From Phytomonas francai (taxonomy: Eukaryota; Euglenozoa; Kinetoplastea; Trypanosomatida; Trypanosomatidae), in NCBI GenBank assembly GCA_001766655.1, contig MJCC01000001.1, forward strand, positions 1,582,823 through 1,646,822: a stretch of 64,000 nt of DNA, in the 5' to 3' direction. The position numbers and the translations under genes were made by a program. Positions 8,331 through 18,807 of the stretch are shown here, in pieces. Positions within the stretch are counted from its first letter, which is position 1. Each line of letters begins with the position of its first letter. The notes under the pieces are model-generated. The model was not told the origin of the DNA, did no database searches, and worked only from the letters and a program-made list of their open reading frames with translations.

Positions 8331-11300
8331 ATGGGCTCAGGAAACCGCATTCCCAAGAAGGCTCACGAGCCCATTGACGCTGAGCAGCCCTCCACCAGTT
8401 CTCCAGATTTTAATCCGAACCAAAATGCATTGAAGGTAGAGGATATTCAGACCCAGATCCCTCCCAATGATGTCGGTGCTCGGGATGTTCTACCTAACGG
8501 CACTTCCTCCCCGGAGGCAGATCTACCAGAAACGAAAATACCGAAGAATCCGAAAGACATCGATGTGTTAAGCTTTCCGGTGTACGTTCAGAACGGTAGC
8601 GTCCACCATGCCATGACCTTCGGTGATGATCAGAAAGACGAGCCCACCCCGTCTGCCTACGATCCGTCGGCCAAGTGGTGGAGCCTTTCCCTCGAGAGCG
8701 TGTTTAGCCTTGTCCAGCTTGTCGACCCCACGAGCGGGCTCGACTCGGAGGAGGTCCCACAGCACGCGAGGGACTTGGGGGATAACCGAATTGAGATCCA
8801 GGGTGGGCCCAAGTGGTACTATATTCTGGCCCGGCAGTTCCTGAATGCCATCACGCTCATCCTTGGCATTGTGATCGTCATCAGCATCATATTTAAAGAC
8901 TGGGCGGAGTTTGGCGTGGTGCTCGCGATTGTCATCTTCAACGGAAGCCTGGGTTTTTACCAGGAGTACGGCGCGGAGAAATCGATGCAGAGTTTGAAGG
9001 AAATGACGGTTGGCGTCGCGCGGGTGATCCGGAATGGTGGCCCTGAGGTCATTTTTATTCATGAAGTCGTTGTGGGGGATGTGGTCGTCCTCGAACAGGG
9101 CGCGTGCGTGCCGGCGGACTGCCGCGTTTACGAATCGAGCGGGATGGAGGTGGATGAGGCCCTGCTCACCGGGGAGTCGATCCCGGTTCTCAAACACGCC
9201 AACGTCGTTCCCGATCCGGACAACCGCTGTGGGCTGGGCGACCGCAAAAACATGATCTTCCGTAATACCTTGGTAACCCAAGGTCGCGGTAAGGCGGTCG
9301 TGGTCGCGGCAGGACCACACACGGAGATGGGAAAGCTCGCCAAGCGCCTAGGTGGGTCCAAGGGGAACGAGAGGACGGAATTGATGATCAAGCTGGATTA
9401 TATGATGTACATTCTTTTTGGGTGTGCTATTGTGCTCGGGTTTGTGGTGTTTGCGGCGCACAAAATGGAGTTTAGCGCGTTAACGCTGTCCTACGCGACA
9501 GCTGTCGGGATTGCCATCTTTCCAGAGTCGCTCAGCGCCGTTATCACGGTGGCGATGACAATCTCGATGAAGAAGATGGCGCAGAAAAAGTGCATCGTGC
9601 GGAAACTACCCGTTCTGGAGGTCCTCGGCGGTGTTACGGACATCTGCTCCGACAAGACTGGGACCCTGACTGAGAATAAAATGGTTGTGAAGAAGACGTT
9701 GATTCGCTCGAATGAAATGTACTTGGTGACGGGCGCGCCGTACGACGTGCACGGGATGTTTGTCCCCATCAACGAATACGGCGTGGAGGGAGGGGCCTTT
9801 GAGATGCGTTTTAGGTATTCAGATCAGCGCCATATTTATCAGTTTCTCAAGTGTTGTGCTCTGTGTAGTAGCACCATTTTGCGCGTTTCGGACGATGATA
9901 TGGACACCTTAGTTGGCAACGGTAATCCCACCGAGATCGCGGTCCAGGCCATGACCTGGAAGGCGCAGCTCAACCGTGATCAGCTTGAGAGTGAGGGTTG
10001 GGTTTGTCTGGCGGAGTACGCCTTTGATTCCAGTATCAAGCGCATGTCCGCAGCGTGGTATAAAGCCTCGGAGGAGGAGCTGTACCTCTGCACGAAAGGT
10101 GCTCCAGAGCGTATTCTCGATCTCTGCACCTACATCTTTGATGATAAGGGAAGTAAAACACTGATAACCGAAACGGACATCTTAAAGATTAACCAAGCCG
10201 TTGGCAACATGGCCAGGGAGGGTTTACGTACGCTTTGCTTTGCGTACCGCGACGAGGGTATTGATTTCTTCCCCATTCCAGCGGACAAGCCTTTTTCGGA
10301 CGTTCACCTACGCGACGAAATCGAACACGACCTTGTCTTTCTGGGTGTCGTTGGCATCTATGACCCACCTCGGCCGGAATCGCATCCGTCGATCGTTGCA
10401 TGTCAGCATGCCGGTATCCGTGTGCGCATGCTCACCGGGGATCACATCCTATCCGCAGCCACCATCGCCTCTATGCTGAACATCATCTCGAAAGGGGATA
10501 TTGAGGATCCCGGAAAGGTCCAGACAGGACCCGACTTCGACAAGCTCGACAACGACACCATCGACGGCTGGGCGGATCTCCCTTACGTCATCGGCCGCTG
10601 CTCGCCCGAGTCGAAGGTGAAGATGATCGAGTCCCTGCACCGCCGCAAGGGCGTCGTTGCGATGACGGGAGACGGCTTTAACGACTCCCCGAGCATCAAA
10701 ATCGCGAATGTGGGGTGCGCGATGGGCTCCGGCGTCGACGTCACGAAGGGCGTCGCTGATCTCATCATCATGGACGACAACTTCGCGACGATCGTGAAGG
10801 CGGTCGCGGAGGGCCGCCGTATCGTGCAGTGTATTTGCAAATTCCTCGTCCACCTGCTCTCCAGCAACGTGGCGGAGGTGATCGTGCTGATCTGCGGCCT
10901 CGGGATCACCCACGAGGGGACCGCGCTCTTCACCCTCTCCCCGCTTGAGATTCTCTGGCTGAACATGCTGACCTCGGCGCCCCCGGCGATCGGGCTCTCG
11001 ATGGACAACCCCACCGAGGACATCCTGCTCGTCCCGCCGCGAACCGGCGGCATCTTTAGCCTCGAGCTGATCCTGGATACGTGCGTCTACGGGCTCTGGC
11101 TGGGCGTCGCCTCGTTGGCGGGTTTCGTGATCATCCTCTACGGCTTCGAGAACGGTCCGGACGGCCATGACTGCAATAAATCCACGGCCACGGAGGGCTG
11201 CAGGACCGTCTGGCAGGCCCGCTGTACCGCCTTCGGGATCCTCTACTTCGGCCTCTTTATTCACGCCTACACCGTGCGCCACCCGCGGCTTTCGATCTTC

Positions 11301-11774
11301 CGGATGAAGTGGTTTGACAACATGTGGATCTTCGGCTCCGTCGCGCTGGGGTCCGTCCTGTTTGTCCTCATCGTCTACGTCGACGCCATCGCGCACAACG
11401 TCTTTGTGCACCACAGGATCACGTGGCACTGGGCCGTCCTCGCGATCGCGTTGGTCTCCTTTCTGTTCATGTGCGAGATGTACAAAATTATCAAGAATCT
11501 CTTTTTCCCCATCAAGAGGCCCGATATTCTCTTCGACGAGGACAGAAGCGAGATCATCCAGGAGTATCGCACCTTCACCCACACCGAACACGACGATCGC
11601 TCGATTGCCGAGATCAACGAAGAAAACTTGCGCATGTCCTTTGCGTCGTTTGCGCACAGTGTCCCCATGACCTCCACGGCGTTGTTCCGATTCCCACCTG
11701 AAAAGAGGAAATCCATAAAGAAGAAGAGAAAGCCCCTTTCTGGCAAGGATACCTATGTGGTAGATGTGAAATAA
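8331..11774 (+). CDS. P-type cation-transporting ATPase, ENA/IID type
   Basis: 1147 residues. All P-type ATPase landmarks are present: actuator motif TGES near residue 280, transmembrane ion-site motif FPES at 397-400, phosphorylation motif DKTGTLTENKM with catalytic Asp441, nucleotide-site KGAPERIL, the CSPESKVKMIESL segment, and hinge MTGDGFNDSPSIKIA near 777-791. The hinge form with NDSPS and the overall pattern match the fungal and protist IID (ENA) subgroup, which exports Na+ or K+, more than SERCA pumps. About ten hydrophobic segments are visible; the first pair is around 168-215 and the last six after residue 830. An N-terminal tail of roughly 100 polar residues precedes the first conserved block. 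The position expected to be Gly in the classic PEGL motif is Ser here (PESL). Likely location is the plasma membrane. Ion specificity (Na+, K+ or Ca2+) cannot be decided by eye. Confidence 0.93.
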   Translation: MGSGNRIPKKAHEPIDAEQPSTSSPDFNPNQNALKVEDIQTQIPPNDVGARDVLPNGTSSPEADLPETKIPKNPKDIDVLSFPVYVQNGSVHHAMTFGDDQKDEPTPSAYDPSAKWWSLSLESVFSLVQLVDPTSGLDSEEVPQHARDLGDNRIEIQGGPKWYYILARQFLNAITLILGIVIVISIIFKDWAEFGVVLAIVIFNGSLGFYQEYGAEKSMQSLKEMTVGVARVIRNGGPEVIFIHEVVVGDVVVLEQGACVPADCRVYESSGMEVDEALLTGESIPVLKHANVVPDPDNRCGLGDRKNMIFRNTLVTQGRGKAVVVAAGPHTEMGKLAKRLGGSKGNERTELMIKLDYMMYILFGCAIVLGFVVFAAHKMEFSALTLSYATAVGIAIFPESLSAVITVAMTISMKKMAQKKCIVRKLPVLEVLGGVTDICSDKTGTLTENKMVVKKTLIRSNEMYLVTGAPYDVHGMFVPINEYGVEGGAFEMRFRYSDQRHIYQFLKCCALCSSTILRVSDDDMDTLVGNGNPTEIAVQAMTWKAQLNRDQLESEGWVCLAEYAFDSSIKRMSAAWYKASEEELYLCTKGAPERILDLCTYIFDDKGSKTLITETDILKINQAVGNMAREGLRTLCFAYRDEGIDFFPIPADKPFSDVHLRDEIEHDLVFLGVVGIYDPPRPESHPSIVACQHAGIRVRMLTGDHILSAATIASMLNIISKGDIEDPGKVQTGPDFDKLDNDTIDGWADLPYVIGRCSPESKVKMIESLHRRKGVVAMTGDGFNDSPSIKIANVGCAMGSGVDVTKGVADLIIMDDNFATIVKAVAEGRRIVQCICKFLVHLLSSNVAEVIVLICGLGITHEGTALFTLSPLEILWLNMLTSAPPAIGLSMDNPTEDILLVPPRTGGIFSLELILDTCVYGLWLGVASLAGFVIILYGFENGPDGHDCNKSTATEGCRTVWQARCTAFGILYFGLFIHAYTVRHPRLSIFRMKWFDNMWIFGSVALGSVLFVLIVYVDAIAHNVFVHHRITWHWAVLAIALVSFLFMCEMYKIIKNLFFPIKRPDILFDEDRSEIIQEYRTFTHTEHDDRSIAEINEENLRMSFASFAHSVPMTSTALFRFPPEKRKSIKKKRKPLSGKDTYVVDVK

Positions 11775-13377
11775 AGTCGTTGTGAAGAATTATTTTGTTT
11801 AGGCATTATTAAAGTTGTAGTTGTTGATATAGAGGGAAATATTATTATATATTTTAGGAATAGATTTTCAGCCATATTAAAGGTAGCCTTTTTTCTCACT
11901 TGGTAATGTTGTATACATACGTGTATATTATATAATTGCATAACTATTTTATAAAAATCTCGTGATAAGGATACCTATAATATGGTGAAGCATCCTTGTT
12001 TCTTTCCATACAAGGTGCATTGGTGGTCTGGATATACATATCGTGAAATATAGTTGCGCTAAATTTCTGTTTTGGAAATGAGAAGAATGCTCTATATCAT
12101 GCTTTCAACACCATATTCCCCAGCATTGGGTCTGCACATGAGTATTCTAAAATTTATAATAGTGTCTGAGGGTTTTCTTTATAGCTGTCCATTTTTTTTT
12201 CCCTATTAGAACCATCTAGATTCCTGATTTTTTGGAGTGTTTATAAATGGTTTTAAAGAGTTCCTTCTGCTCATCCCACGAAAAGCACTCATACCTAAAA
12301 GTAAAGTTTAATGTAGTAGATGGATTGAATATACACCCTTTTTCGTTATTTTAAACTTGAATGGGGATGCATTTGGTATTAAATTTTCTTACCTGGGATA
12401 AATCTGCTCGGCACTCGATGGAAATGGTTGGCTAAATGGAACGCAAAAGTTCGAGGATGAGTTTCCTTATTTATGAAATCAGACTCGTGTTTCAACGATA
12501 TGATGGAAAATTACTCATGGAATTGATAAAAGGCATGTAAAAGAAATGTAAAAGAGTGCATATATCTGGCACACTTTTTCCCTTTAAGCTTTTCTATTTC
12601 AGAAATTATTCACCTTTCTCAAAGGTAAGTTTCGGATTATGATAATTCTAAAAAGATTGGTTCATGGGGTTCTAAATCATGAGGCGGATTTTATCGGAGC
12701 AATATGGCAAAATAAATACGTGAATGTATCTACTGTAATTTCGAAATTTTAAGCTGATCATAAAATTTATTATGTGCAATCTTTTTAAATATATTTTTCT
12801 CTCTAGTTTTTTTTTAATTCATCAACATAATATGATAAGCCCGTTTGCTTCATCTAGAACGGAGCAAAATTACCAAATGTAGTGTGATTCTTTTCACTGA
12901 TTTCTTCCATACTAAAGTGAACATATTTTTTTTTTGCACAAAGTGTAGTGATTTTTTCCCCCAAAGCATAGATTTTTTTATCGCTCTCGTTTGTTAAGCC
13001 AAACTTGCTTTGGCCCAAATAACGAGCGAGACATGATTGCTTAACTCTCTGTCATTTTTTCCTTTTTTTTTGATTGTTATTTTTATATTTTTAAATTTGG
13101 CACTGGTATGTATTCATATTTTTAATCAGTGTTCTTATTGATAGAGCCGTGAATCTTTGCATCATTATATTAAAGTTCCTTTTTCTTTGCCTTAGGAAAA
13201 GAAGGATTGTATTCTAAAGTGCTTCATCGATTCTAATTTTTTTTCGCTTTGTTCCCCTATTCCTTTTTTTTTTTTTTTTGATAAGTGCACATTATAATTA
13301 GGGCAGATACTATTATCTTGCCTTTTTATTTCATTTTCCATTTGCGTATGCCTGTTTCTATTCTTTGAGAATTCAGC
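11775..13377. other. Long AT-rich intergenic
   Basis: About 1.6 kb with no coding frame. It contains several T-rich tracts, the last at about 13261-13280, which is the likely pyrimidine tract for the kinesin, and a nested inverted repeat at 12981-13031 that is described separately. Confidence 0.6.
12981..13031. other. Nested inverted repeat (possible structured RNA)
   Basis: The inner arms GCCAAA (12998-13003) and TTTGGC (13009-13014) form a perfect 6-bp stem with a 5-base loop. The outer arms CTCGTT (12986-12991) and AACGAG (13021-13026) form a second 6-bp stem. The element stands out from the surrounding AT-rich spacer by its higher GC content. Function is unknown. Confidence 0.4.
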
Positions 13378-15444
13378 ATGTCTCTAGTGGGGAACAAAAA
13401 TGTTATGGTAGCGGTTCGTGTTCGGCCCACTCTCTCCAAGGGCTCTAGTCAGCAGGTGCAAGAGAAATTCGAGCTTCAGGCTGTTCATCAAACTAGTGAT
13501 AATACCCTCAAGGTTGAACTCAGTAGGCCTGGTGATATTACAAAGAGTAGCACCTTCACCTTTGACTACATCTTTGACCAGGAGAGCACGCAGTTAGAGG
13601 TGTATGAAGATGCTGTGGTAGACATGATCGACGGCGCGCTCGTTGGCTTCAACGCCACCGTGCTCGCGTACGGTCAGACCGGCGCCGGCAAGACCTTCAC
13701 CGTTCTGGGCGATGCCAAGCCCAACCCTTTAGAAAATGACCTTCTCACGAAGGATAGCGGCCTCTTCCTTCGCGTCCTGAGCGACCTCCTAGAGTTCAAG
13801 GTTCGCCAGGCGAAGAAGGGCTGGCACGTCGTGGTGGGGCTCAGCTGCATTGAGGTCTACTGCAATAGCATCCGGGATCTGTTCGGCGGCAGAGCCGGCC
13901 AGGAGGCGCCCGAGCTGAAGGCGAAGGTGATCAACGAGAGCGTTTTGCTGCCCAACCTCACCGTCAAGGAGATGACCTCGCTCCAGGCCGTCTTCAACGA
14001 AATCCAGCTCGCGATTTCGCGCCGGCAGACGCGCGTCACGGAGTCGAACGCGGCGTCGAGCCGCAGCCACTGCATCTTTTCCATCGACGTCATCCAGCAG
14101 GCGAGTTCGGCGCCCGCGCCCACCCTCGACGTCCTCGTCCGTCCGATGAGCCCGAGCAGCGAGGGCCACAGCCCGCGGCGGCGCGGCCCCGGCCTCAACG
14201 GCGGCGCGTCCACCGACAGCGGCGGCGGCGTTCGCAGCCCCCTCAACGCGCCAATCCCCGGGCCCGGCAAGGGCGAGATGCCCTTTAGGGGGACGGTCCT
14301 TCGCGTCCCCGGCCAGGACGAGCCTCTGTATTGCAGCAAAATCGTCCTGGCCGACCTCGCCGGCAGCGAGCGGCTCGACAAGAGCAAGGTGACCGGGCAG
14401 GGCCAGAAGGAGGCGACGAGCATCAACTCGAGCCTGACGGCCCTCGGCAACGTCGTGCACAGCCTCTTCGCCGGCGGCTACGCCAGCTACCGCGACTCGA
14501 ACCTGACGGTGCTGCTGAAGCCGTGTTTCGCGCAGGCCGCGTCGCGGGTGCTGCTGCTCGCGCAGGTCGCGCCGACGCAGCTCAGCTTCGACGAGACCGT
14601 CAGCACGCTGCGCTTCGCGAATAAGGTAAAGGCGCTGAAGGTTGTGACGGCCACCGAGGCCGAGGTGGAGCGGCTCCAGCTTGATTATATCGAGCACGCC
14701 AGGCTCTACGACGCCCTCTGCGCCGACCTCCACATCTTCGCCGCCGATCAGCACGCGCGGCTGCCCTTCCTGCGCCGGCGGCGGCGCCCGCCGAGCACCG
14801 CCGGCGCGGCCCCAAACGGTAGGGCGGGGGGAAACGGCAAGGGTCCGCGATACGCGGCCCTCGAGGGGATCGGCGCCATTGCGGACGCGCAGAAGGAGCG
14901 TGCCGCGTTGCTAGAAAAACGGGAGCGTGAGGAACGAGAAAAGGATGCCCAGACGCAGAAGGCCATCCTCGAAGAGCGGGATAGCCTCGTGGAGGAGGCG
15001 AGGACCACAATTGCCGAGACCCAAGGGTCTATCCGTCACGAAGACGATCTCTGTCGCTCTTATTTGGCGGAGATAATCGTAATGCAGCATTCTCAGCGAG
15101 CAAGACGCATCATGGATGCGGAGGAAGCCGACTGGTCCGCTCTTGCATCTATGTACAAGAGCGAATATTGTAAAATCCTTAAGAGTGAGCTTCTCCCCCT
15201 TTCGCAACGCTTAGAAACTATTTCTTGTGAGTTAAATACGATATCCTCCACGACGTTCCCCAAGGATTCCAGGTTCATCGAATACGACAAGGAATACGCG
15301 TTGTCGGTATGGGCGCATTGTATCGCTAAACGAGTTTTTTCACGATTGATGGAGCTTCAGGAGATTAAGGTGGAACTGCTGGAATATTTCAGGGGCAATT
15401 ATGAGGTCGAAAGGTGGGAAAAAGGTATGAGATCTCAAAAGTAA
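13378..15444 (+). CDS. Kinesin motor protein (N-terminal motor)
   Basis: 688 residues with an N-terminal kinesin motor: strand MVAVRVRP, P-loop GQTGAGKT at 99-106, switch I NAASSRSH near 224-231 and switch II DLAGSERL near 326-333, followed by the ALGNVVHSL and LRFANKVKALK neck-side motifs. Between IFSIDVIQQ and KIVLADLAG there is an insertion of roughly 75 residues rich in Pro, Gly and Ser, where most kinesins have a short loop (L10). After the motor come a basic, Pro-rich linker (FLRRRRRPPSTAGAAP) and a predicted coiled coil (EKREREEREKDAQTQKAILE), then a compact helical tail. Subfamily is not assignable by eye; trypanosomatids have many orphan kinesins. Codon use is very GC-rich from about 13630 to 14900 and ordinary at both ends. 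Confidence 0.95.
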   Translation: MSLVGNKNVMVAVRVRPTLSKGSSQQVQEKFELQAVHQTSDNTLKVELSRPGDITKSSTFTFDYIFDQESTQLEVYEDAVVDMIDGALVGFNATVLAYGQTGAGKTFTVLGDAKPNPLENDLLTKDSGLFLRVLSDLLEFKVRQAKKGWHVVVGLSCIEVYCNSIRDLFGGRAGQEAPELKAKVINESVLLPNLTVKEMTSLQAVFNEIQLAISRRQTRVTESNAASSRSHCIFSIDVIQQASSAPAPTLDVLVRPMSPSSEGHSPRRRGPGLNGGASTDSGGGVRSPLNAPIPGPGKGEMPFRGTVLRVPGQDEPLYCSKIVLADLAGSERLDKSKVTGQGQKEATSINSSLTALGNVVHSLFAGGYASYRDSNLTVLLKPCFAQAASRVLLLAQVAPTQLSFDETVSTLRFANKVKALKVVTATEAEVERLQLDYIEHARLYDALCADLHIFAADQHARLPFLRRRRRPPSTAGAAPNGRAGGNGKGPRYAALEGIGAIADAQKERAALLEKREREEREKDAQTQKAILEERDSLVEEARTTIAETQGSIRHEDDLCRSYLAEIIVMQHSQRARRIMDAEEADWSALASMYKSEYCKILKSELLPLSQRLETISCELNTISSTTFPKDSRFIEYDKEYALSVWAHCIAKRVFSRLMELQEIKVELLEYFRGNYEVERWEKGMRSQK

Positions 15445-17246
15445 TTTCAATTTTGCGATTCTATCCCGAACAATAAAAAAGTGTAAACGGATACCGTGAT
15501 ACAAAAAAAAAAAAAAGAAGGCTGCATGAGAAGGAACAAGCCAAATTATTGCGATTTATTTTACCAAAAAGAGTGTTAGCTGCTGGCTATATTGCTGTGG
15601 GCGTCGGCGGGCTGGGGAGAATTGGCAGCGTATTACTGTTTTAGATTTATAGTCCAATTTTTGTCTTGAAAAGAACGCAATGCGGCGATCCCACGTACAG
15701 ATGATTGCGATTTCTTCTACTTATTAGTTAGATGCTTACAAAAGGAATACAGAAGTACTCTTGCTTGATTCGATTCGATGTGTGTTAATGCATGTTGAGG
15801 TATGAAAATTACAGACGACTACGGAATTAAAGGTTGCAGATGCAATGCATAGTAGCCAACACCAATAGTGGAGCACTTTTGAAATCTAGACCATTTTAAT
15901 TTTAAAAATCTTCCTTTCAAGTGAGTAGGCCTGCGCATCTTACCAGTAACTGGTAGTTTTCCATCGTCATCGCTATTATTTATTGATGTCATCATTTTTG
16001 TTTGCGAGTTTTACCTTTCTTTAGTGCCTTTTGGGATAGTTCTCTGCATTTTATTTTCCTTATTTTGTTTTACAGTTGCTTATGCGATGCATTGATACAC
16101 AACGTTTTCCTTTCTCATCTTTCCCTCAAAAAATACACAAAGGAAAAAGTGCCATGCTTTTTTATATGCATGAATTCTTTTCCCTTAAGTTTTTCTTTTG
16201 AAAATCTTACGAAATTTAACATTCCCTTTAATATAAAATTTCCTTTTTCGTTGAGCGATTTTTCAATTTTAGATATTATAAAGAGGTTTCCCTGAGCGAG
16301 CTCTCTCTCTTTTTTTTTTTTTTGATACCATTGGGAATCTTTTTAGAATATGAATGACAACATGAGAGGGAGGGAGAAAAGGGTAAATGGTAAAGGATAT
16401 GAAAGCTAAAGTTACCACTGACTCTTGCTATATTTCACATGGGGTTGAAAGAGGGCGAGATGCATTAACAAAGAGACTCCAACAATGGGAGCGAAATTAA
16501 TATTTTTAAGTGGATTTTTTTAAAAATTGAAATATTATAGAGATTCTTGTGGTATATAATTCAAGTAATCCGTGAGTTATAGTTGCTCATTTGTGTTGCG
16601 ACTATAATTCTAATATGGGTGGTCGGAATTCTCAATCGAAGCGGCGATATAAATTGCACATACTGAGATCGCAGATTTACGAGATATGGCTAAATAAATT
16701 ACTATTGCTATTCTACTTTCCTGCTCGATTTGTGTACTGCGTGATTACAATTTCACTTGTGCAATGTTGCAACATCTGCTGAATCAACAGTGCAAAAAGG
16801 AGAGTGCCTTCCTGATGTCTTTGCGTTCCATGGATTTATTCTGGTCAAAATACTATAGATCTCCGCAATCTTGGTGGTTTATGTGTGCATCTATGATTGA
16901 GTGTCGTGACTTTGTTGATTGTTGGAAGAAAAGGGCATCTTTACGTGCCTTTTTCTGTTTATTCTGTGTATTCTGCGCACACTAGAAAGGAGTATATGCG
17001 GGGCGCTTGATATTTCGTTATTGTACAGTTCACATGAATCTAAGCATGCACGCTAGTGATACTTGACGATTGCTGGATCACTGGGTCACCTTCGACCCTA
17101 GCATCGATATTTTTCTCCACAGGACTTTACTCGATTGTAAAGTAAACTATAGGTGATTCTAGGTACAAAAACTACTGTAGCCTCTAGGCCGCTTCATCAA
17201 CTGTCGTCTACGGTGGATCCTTCCTCTTTTCCCCACCCTCGGAAGG
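15445..17246. other. Long intergenic, no gene seen
   Basis: About 1.8 kb. T-rich frames around 16002-16295 give low-complexity Phe/Ser/Leu peptides and are not credible genes. A 7-bp inverted repeat TACCAGT/ACTGGTA lies at 15941-15955. The 3' end carries a candidate splice acceptor for the ArfGAP gene. Confidence 0.55.
17105..17122 (+). promoter_or_regulatory. Candidate trans-splice acceptor for ArfGAP
   Basis: A short pyrimidine tract (TTTTTCTCCAC) is followed by AG at 17121-17122, about 125 bases upstream of the first start codon. AG dinucleotides nearer the start also exist, so this is one of several possibilities. Confidence 0.35.
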
Positions 17247-18269
17247 ATGCCGCCTCCATCTCCGACCACGCTTCCGATGATCTCGACGGCCGAGGAGGCC
17301 AAGAGCCTGGTGCTCTCGCTACGGCACATCCCCGGGAACAAGGTTTGCTTTGACTGCCCGAACAAAAACCCGAGCTGGTGCAGCGTCAGTCATGGTGTCT
17401 TTCTCTGCATGGACTGCTGCGGCCGGCACCGCGGCCTCGGCGTCCACATCTCCTTCGTGCGCTCGACGGAGCTCGACAACTGGAGGCCGGACGAGGCGCT
17501 GCGCATGGCGCTCGGCGGCAACGCGGCGGCCCACGTCTTCCTGAAGGAGCGCGGGATGACGGACCACAGGGCGTGGTACGCCACCCACGTCGGCACCGTC
17601 TACCGCAAGCAGCTCGACCGCGGCCTCGCGGAGGCGCTGGCGGGGGTGCGGGAGAACCGGGTCGCGGTGCCCGCCGAGGTCGGCCGCGTCGCCCTGCGCG
17701 CGCGACCCCCCCCTGAGGCCGCCGTCGAGGGCGCCCTCGGCCCCCGCCCCCTCTCGTCCTCGCCGGGGCTCGACAGCGGGGCGGGGTCGCCCGTGGGGGT
17801 GGCGCCGACGCTGCCCTCGCCGTCGAGGCTGCCGGGGGCAAAACGGGCCTCGAAGAGGGGCCTCGGCCTCGTCGGGGGCCTGACCCCGATCGAAGTCGAG
17901 GGGGTCCGCGAGGCGAGCACGCCGGTGCCCACGGAGCTGCTCTACCGCAGCTCGGCCGCGGACGACGCCGAGAGGCCCTCGGCGCCCGCGTGGGAGTCCT
18001 CCGCGGGGAAAACTTCCGGCGTGGGGACGGCGACGGGGCAGCGCGGCGGGGAGGGGCACACGGGGCCGGACTTCCGTGGGATGGGGAACCAGGCCTACGT
18101 GACCGAGGCCGTCGCGCTGCGGCATGACCCCGTGAATAGGGGACCCAACGGCATCCTTCAGGACGCAACGGGGCAGGTAACCCAAATATGGGACTCGTTA
18201 AAGAGTTCTGTCTCCGTCGCGCAAGAAAAGTACGGTGAGACGATTAAGCGCTTTCTAGATGATTTTTAG
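17247..18269 (+). CDS. ADP-ribosylation factor GTPase-activating protein (ArfGAP)
   Basis: 340 residues from the ATG at 17247, or 330 from the in-frame ATG at 17277, which may be the true start because homologues tend to begin near ISTAEEAK. The ArfGAP zinc finger is complete: Cys34, Cys37, Cys54, Cys57 (CX2C-X16-CX2C), followed by [15 protein letters not shown], in which Arg62 is at the position of the catalytic arginine finger. The strand-helix segment after it ([25 protein letters not shown]) is also typical. The rest is low-complexity, Pro/Gly/Ala-rich and ends in a conserved-looking segment with [22 protein letters not shown], an amphipathic helix like those in ArfGAP2/3 (Glo3) proteins. 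Expected role: COPI vesicle traffic at the Golgi. Confidence 0.93.
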   Translation: MPPPSPTTLPMISTAEEAKSLVLSLRHIPGNKVCFDCPNKNPSWCSVSHGVFLCMDCCGRHRGLGVHISFVRSTELDNWRPDEALRMALGGNAAAHVFLKERGMTDHRAWYATHVGTVYRKQLDRGLAEALAGVRENRVAVPAEVGRVALRARPPPEAAVEGALGPRPLSSSPGLDSGAGSPVGVAPTLPSPSRLPGAKRASKRGLGLVGGLTPIEVEGVREASTPVPTELLYRSSAADDAERPSAPAWESSAGKTSGVGTATGQRGGEGHTGPDFRGMGNQAYVTEAVALRHDPVNRGPNGILQDATGQVTQIWDSLKSSVSVAQEKYGETIKRFLDDF

Positions 18270-18807
18270 TGTCGGAATAGTGTACAAAAGGAAATGAATG
18301 TGACATTTCTGAGTCATGGCTGCTCGAAGATATATTTGGAAGATGTATTTTTTCCACTCGCTTTTTGTGTTTGCAATTCAGGAGACTCGAATTGTATGAG
18401 AATACTTGTAGCTTTTTTACTATTTTTTTTTTCACAGTGTTCACAGCAATTATTCGAATCCAAAAGAGCTCAAGGCTGTATGGGTATATAAATATGAGAT
18501 TTATGATAGTTTGTAATTTTAATATGAATACCAGTATGGTACTGTAATGAAGAGTTACAGTTTTAGAGACCATGTGGATCTTGGTCGAAAAGGGTTTGCC
18601 CACTAAAAGGGGCGCCTCAAGTGCCCTTTTTTGAGTTTTTTTTTAATTTTCACCTCGGATTTTATCACTTACTGTTTATGTACCTCTTAACAAATCACGG
18701 TATGAGAAGCTAAGGAGGAGGATTATATAGAAACCATTTTAAAATCATATTTATCTATATATAGATAGATAGTTATATGGAAATATTAGAAACTAGGACA
18801 CCGAAAA
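18270..18807. other. Intergenic with a hairpin and T-run
   Basis: AT-rich spacer. A hairpin with arms AAAAGGGGC (18605-18613) and GCCCTTTT (18623-18630) is followed by a T-rich tract. It resembles a bacterial terminator by chance; in this setting the T-rich tract is more likely the pyrimidine tract for the next gene. Confidence 0.5.

Noticed and set aside
10449..11657. Long reverse-strand frame (about 400 codons) opposite the ATPase
   Set aside because: It mirrors the G/C third-position bias of a clearly identified + strand gene and encodes a low-complexity charged peptide.
13789..14754. Long reverse-strand frame opposite the kinesin
   Set aside because: Shadow of GC3-rich coding DNA; composition dominated by Arg, Ala, Glu and Leu.
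16002..16295. 97-codon frame in a long spacer
   Set aside because: Low-complexity Phe/Ser/Leu peptide from T-rich DNA, no ATG context or family signal.
18605..18640. Hairpin followed by T-run, like a bacterial terminator
   Set aside because: Intrinsic terminators are not expected in a kinetoplastid polycistronic unit; the T-run fits a splicing tract better.
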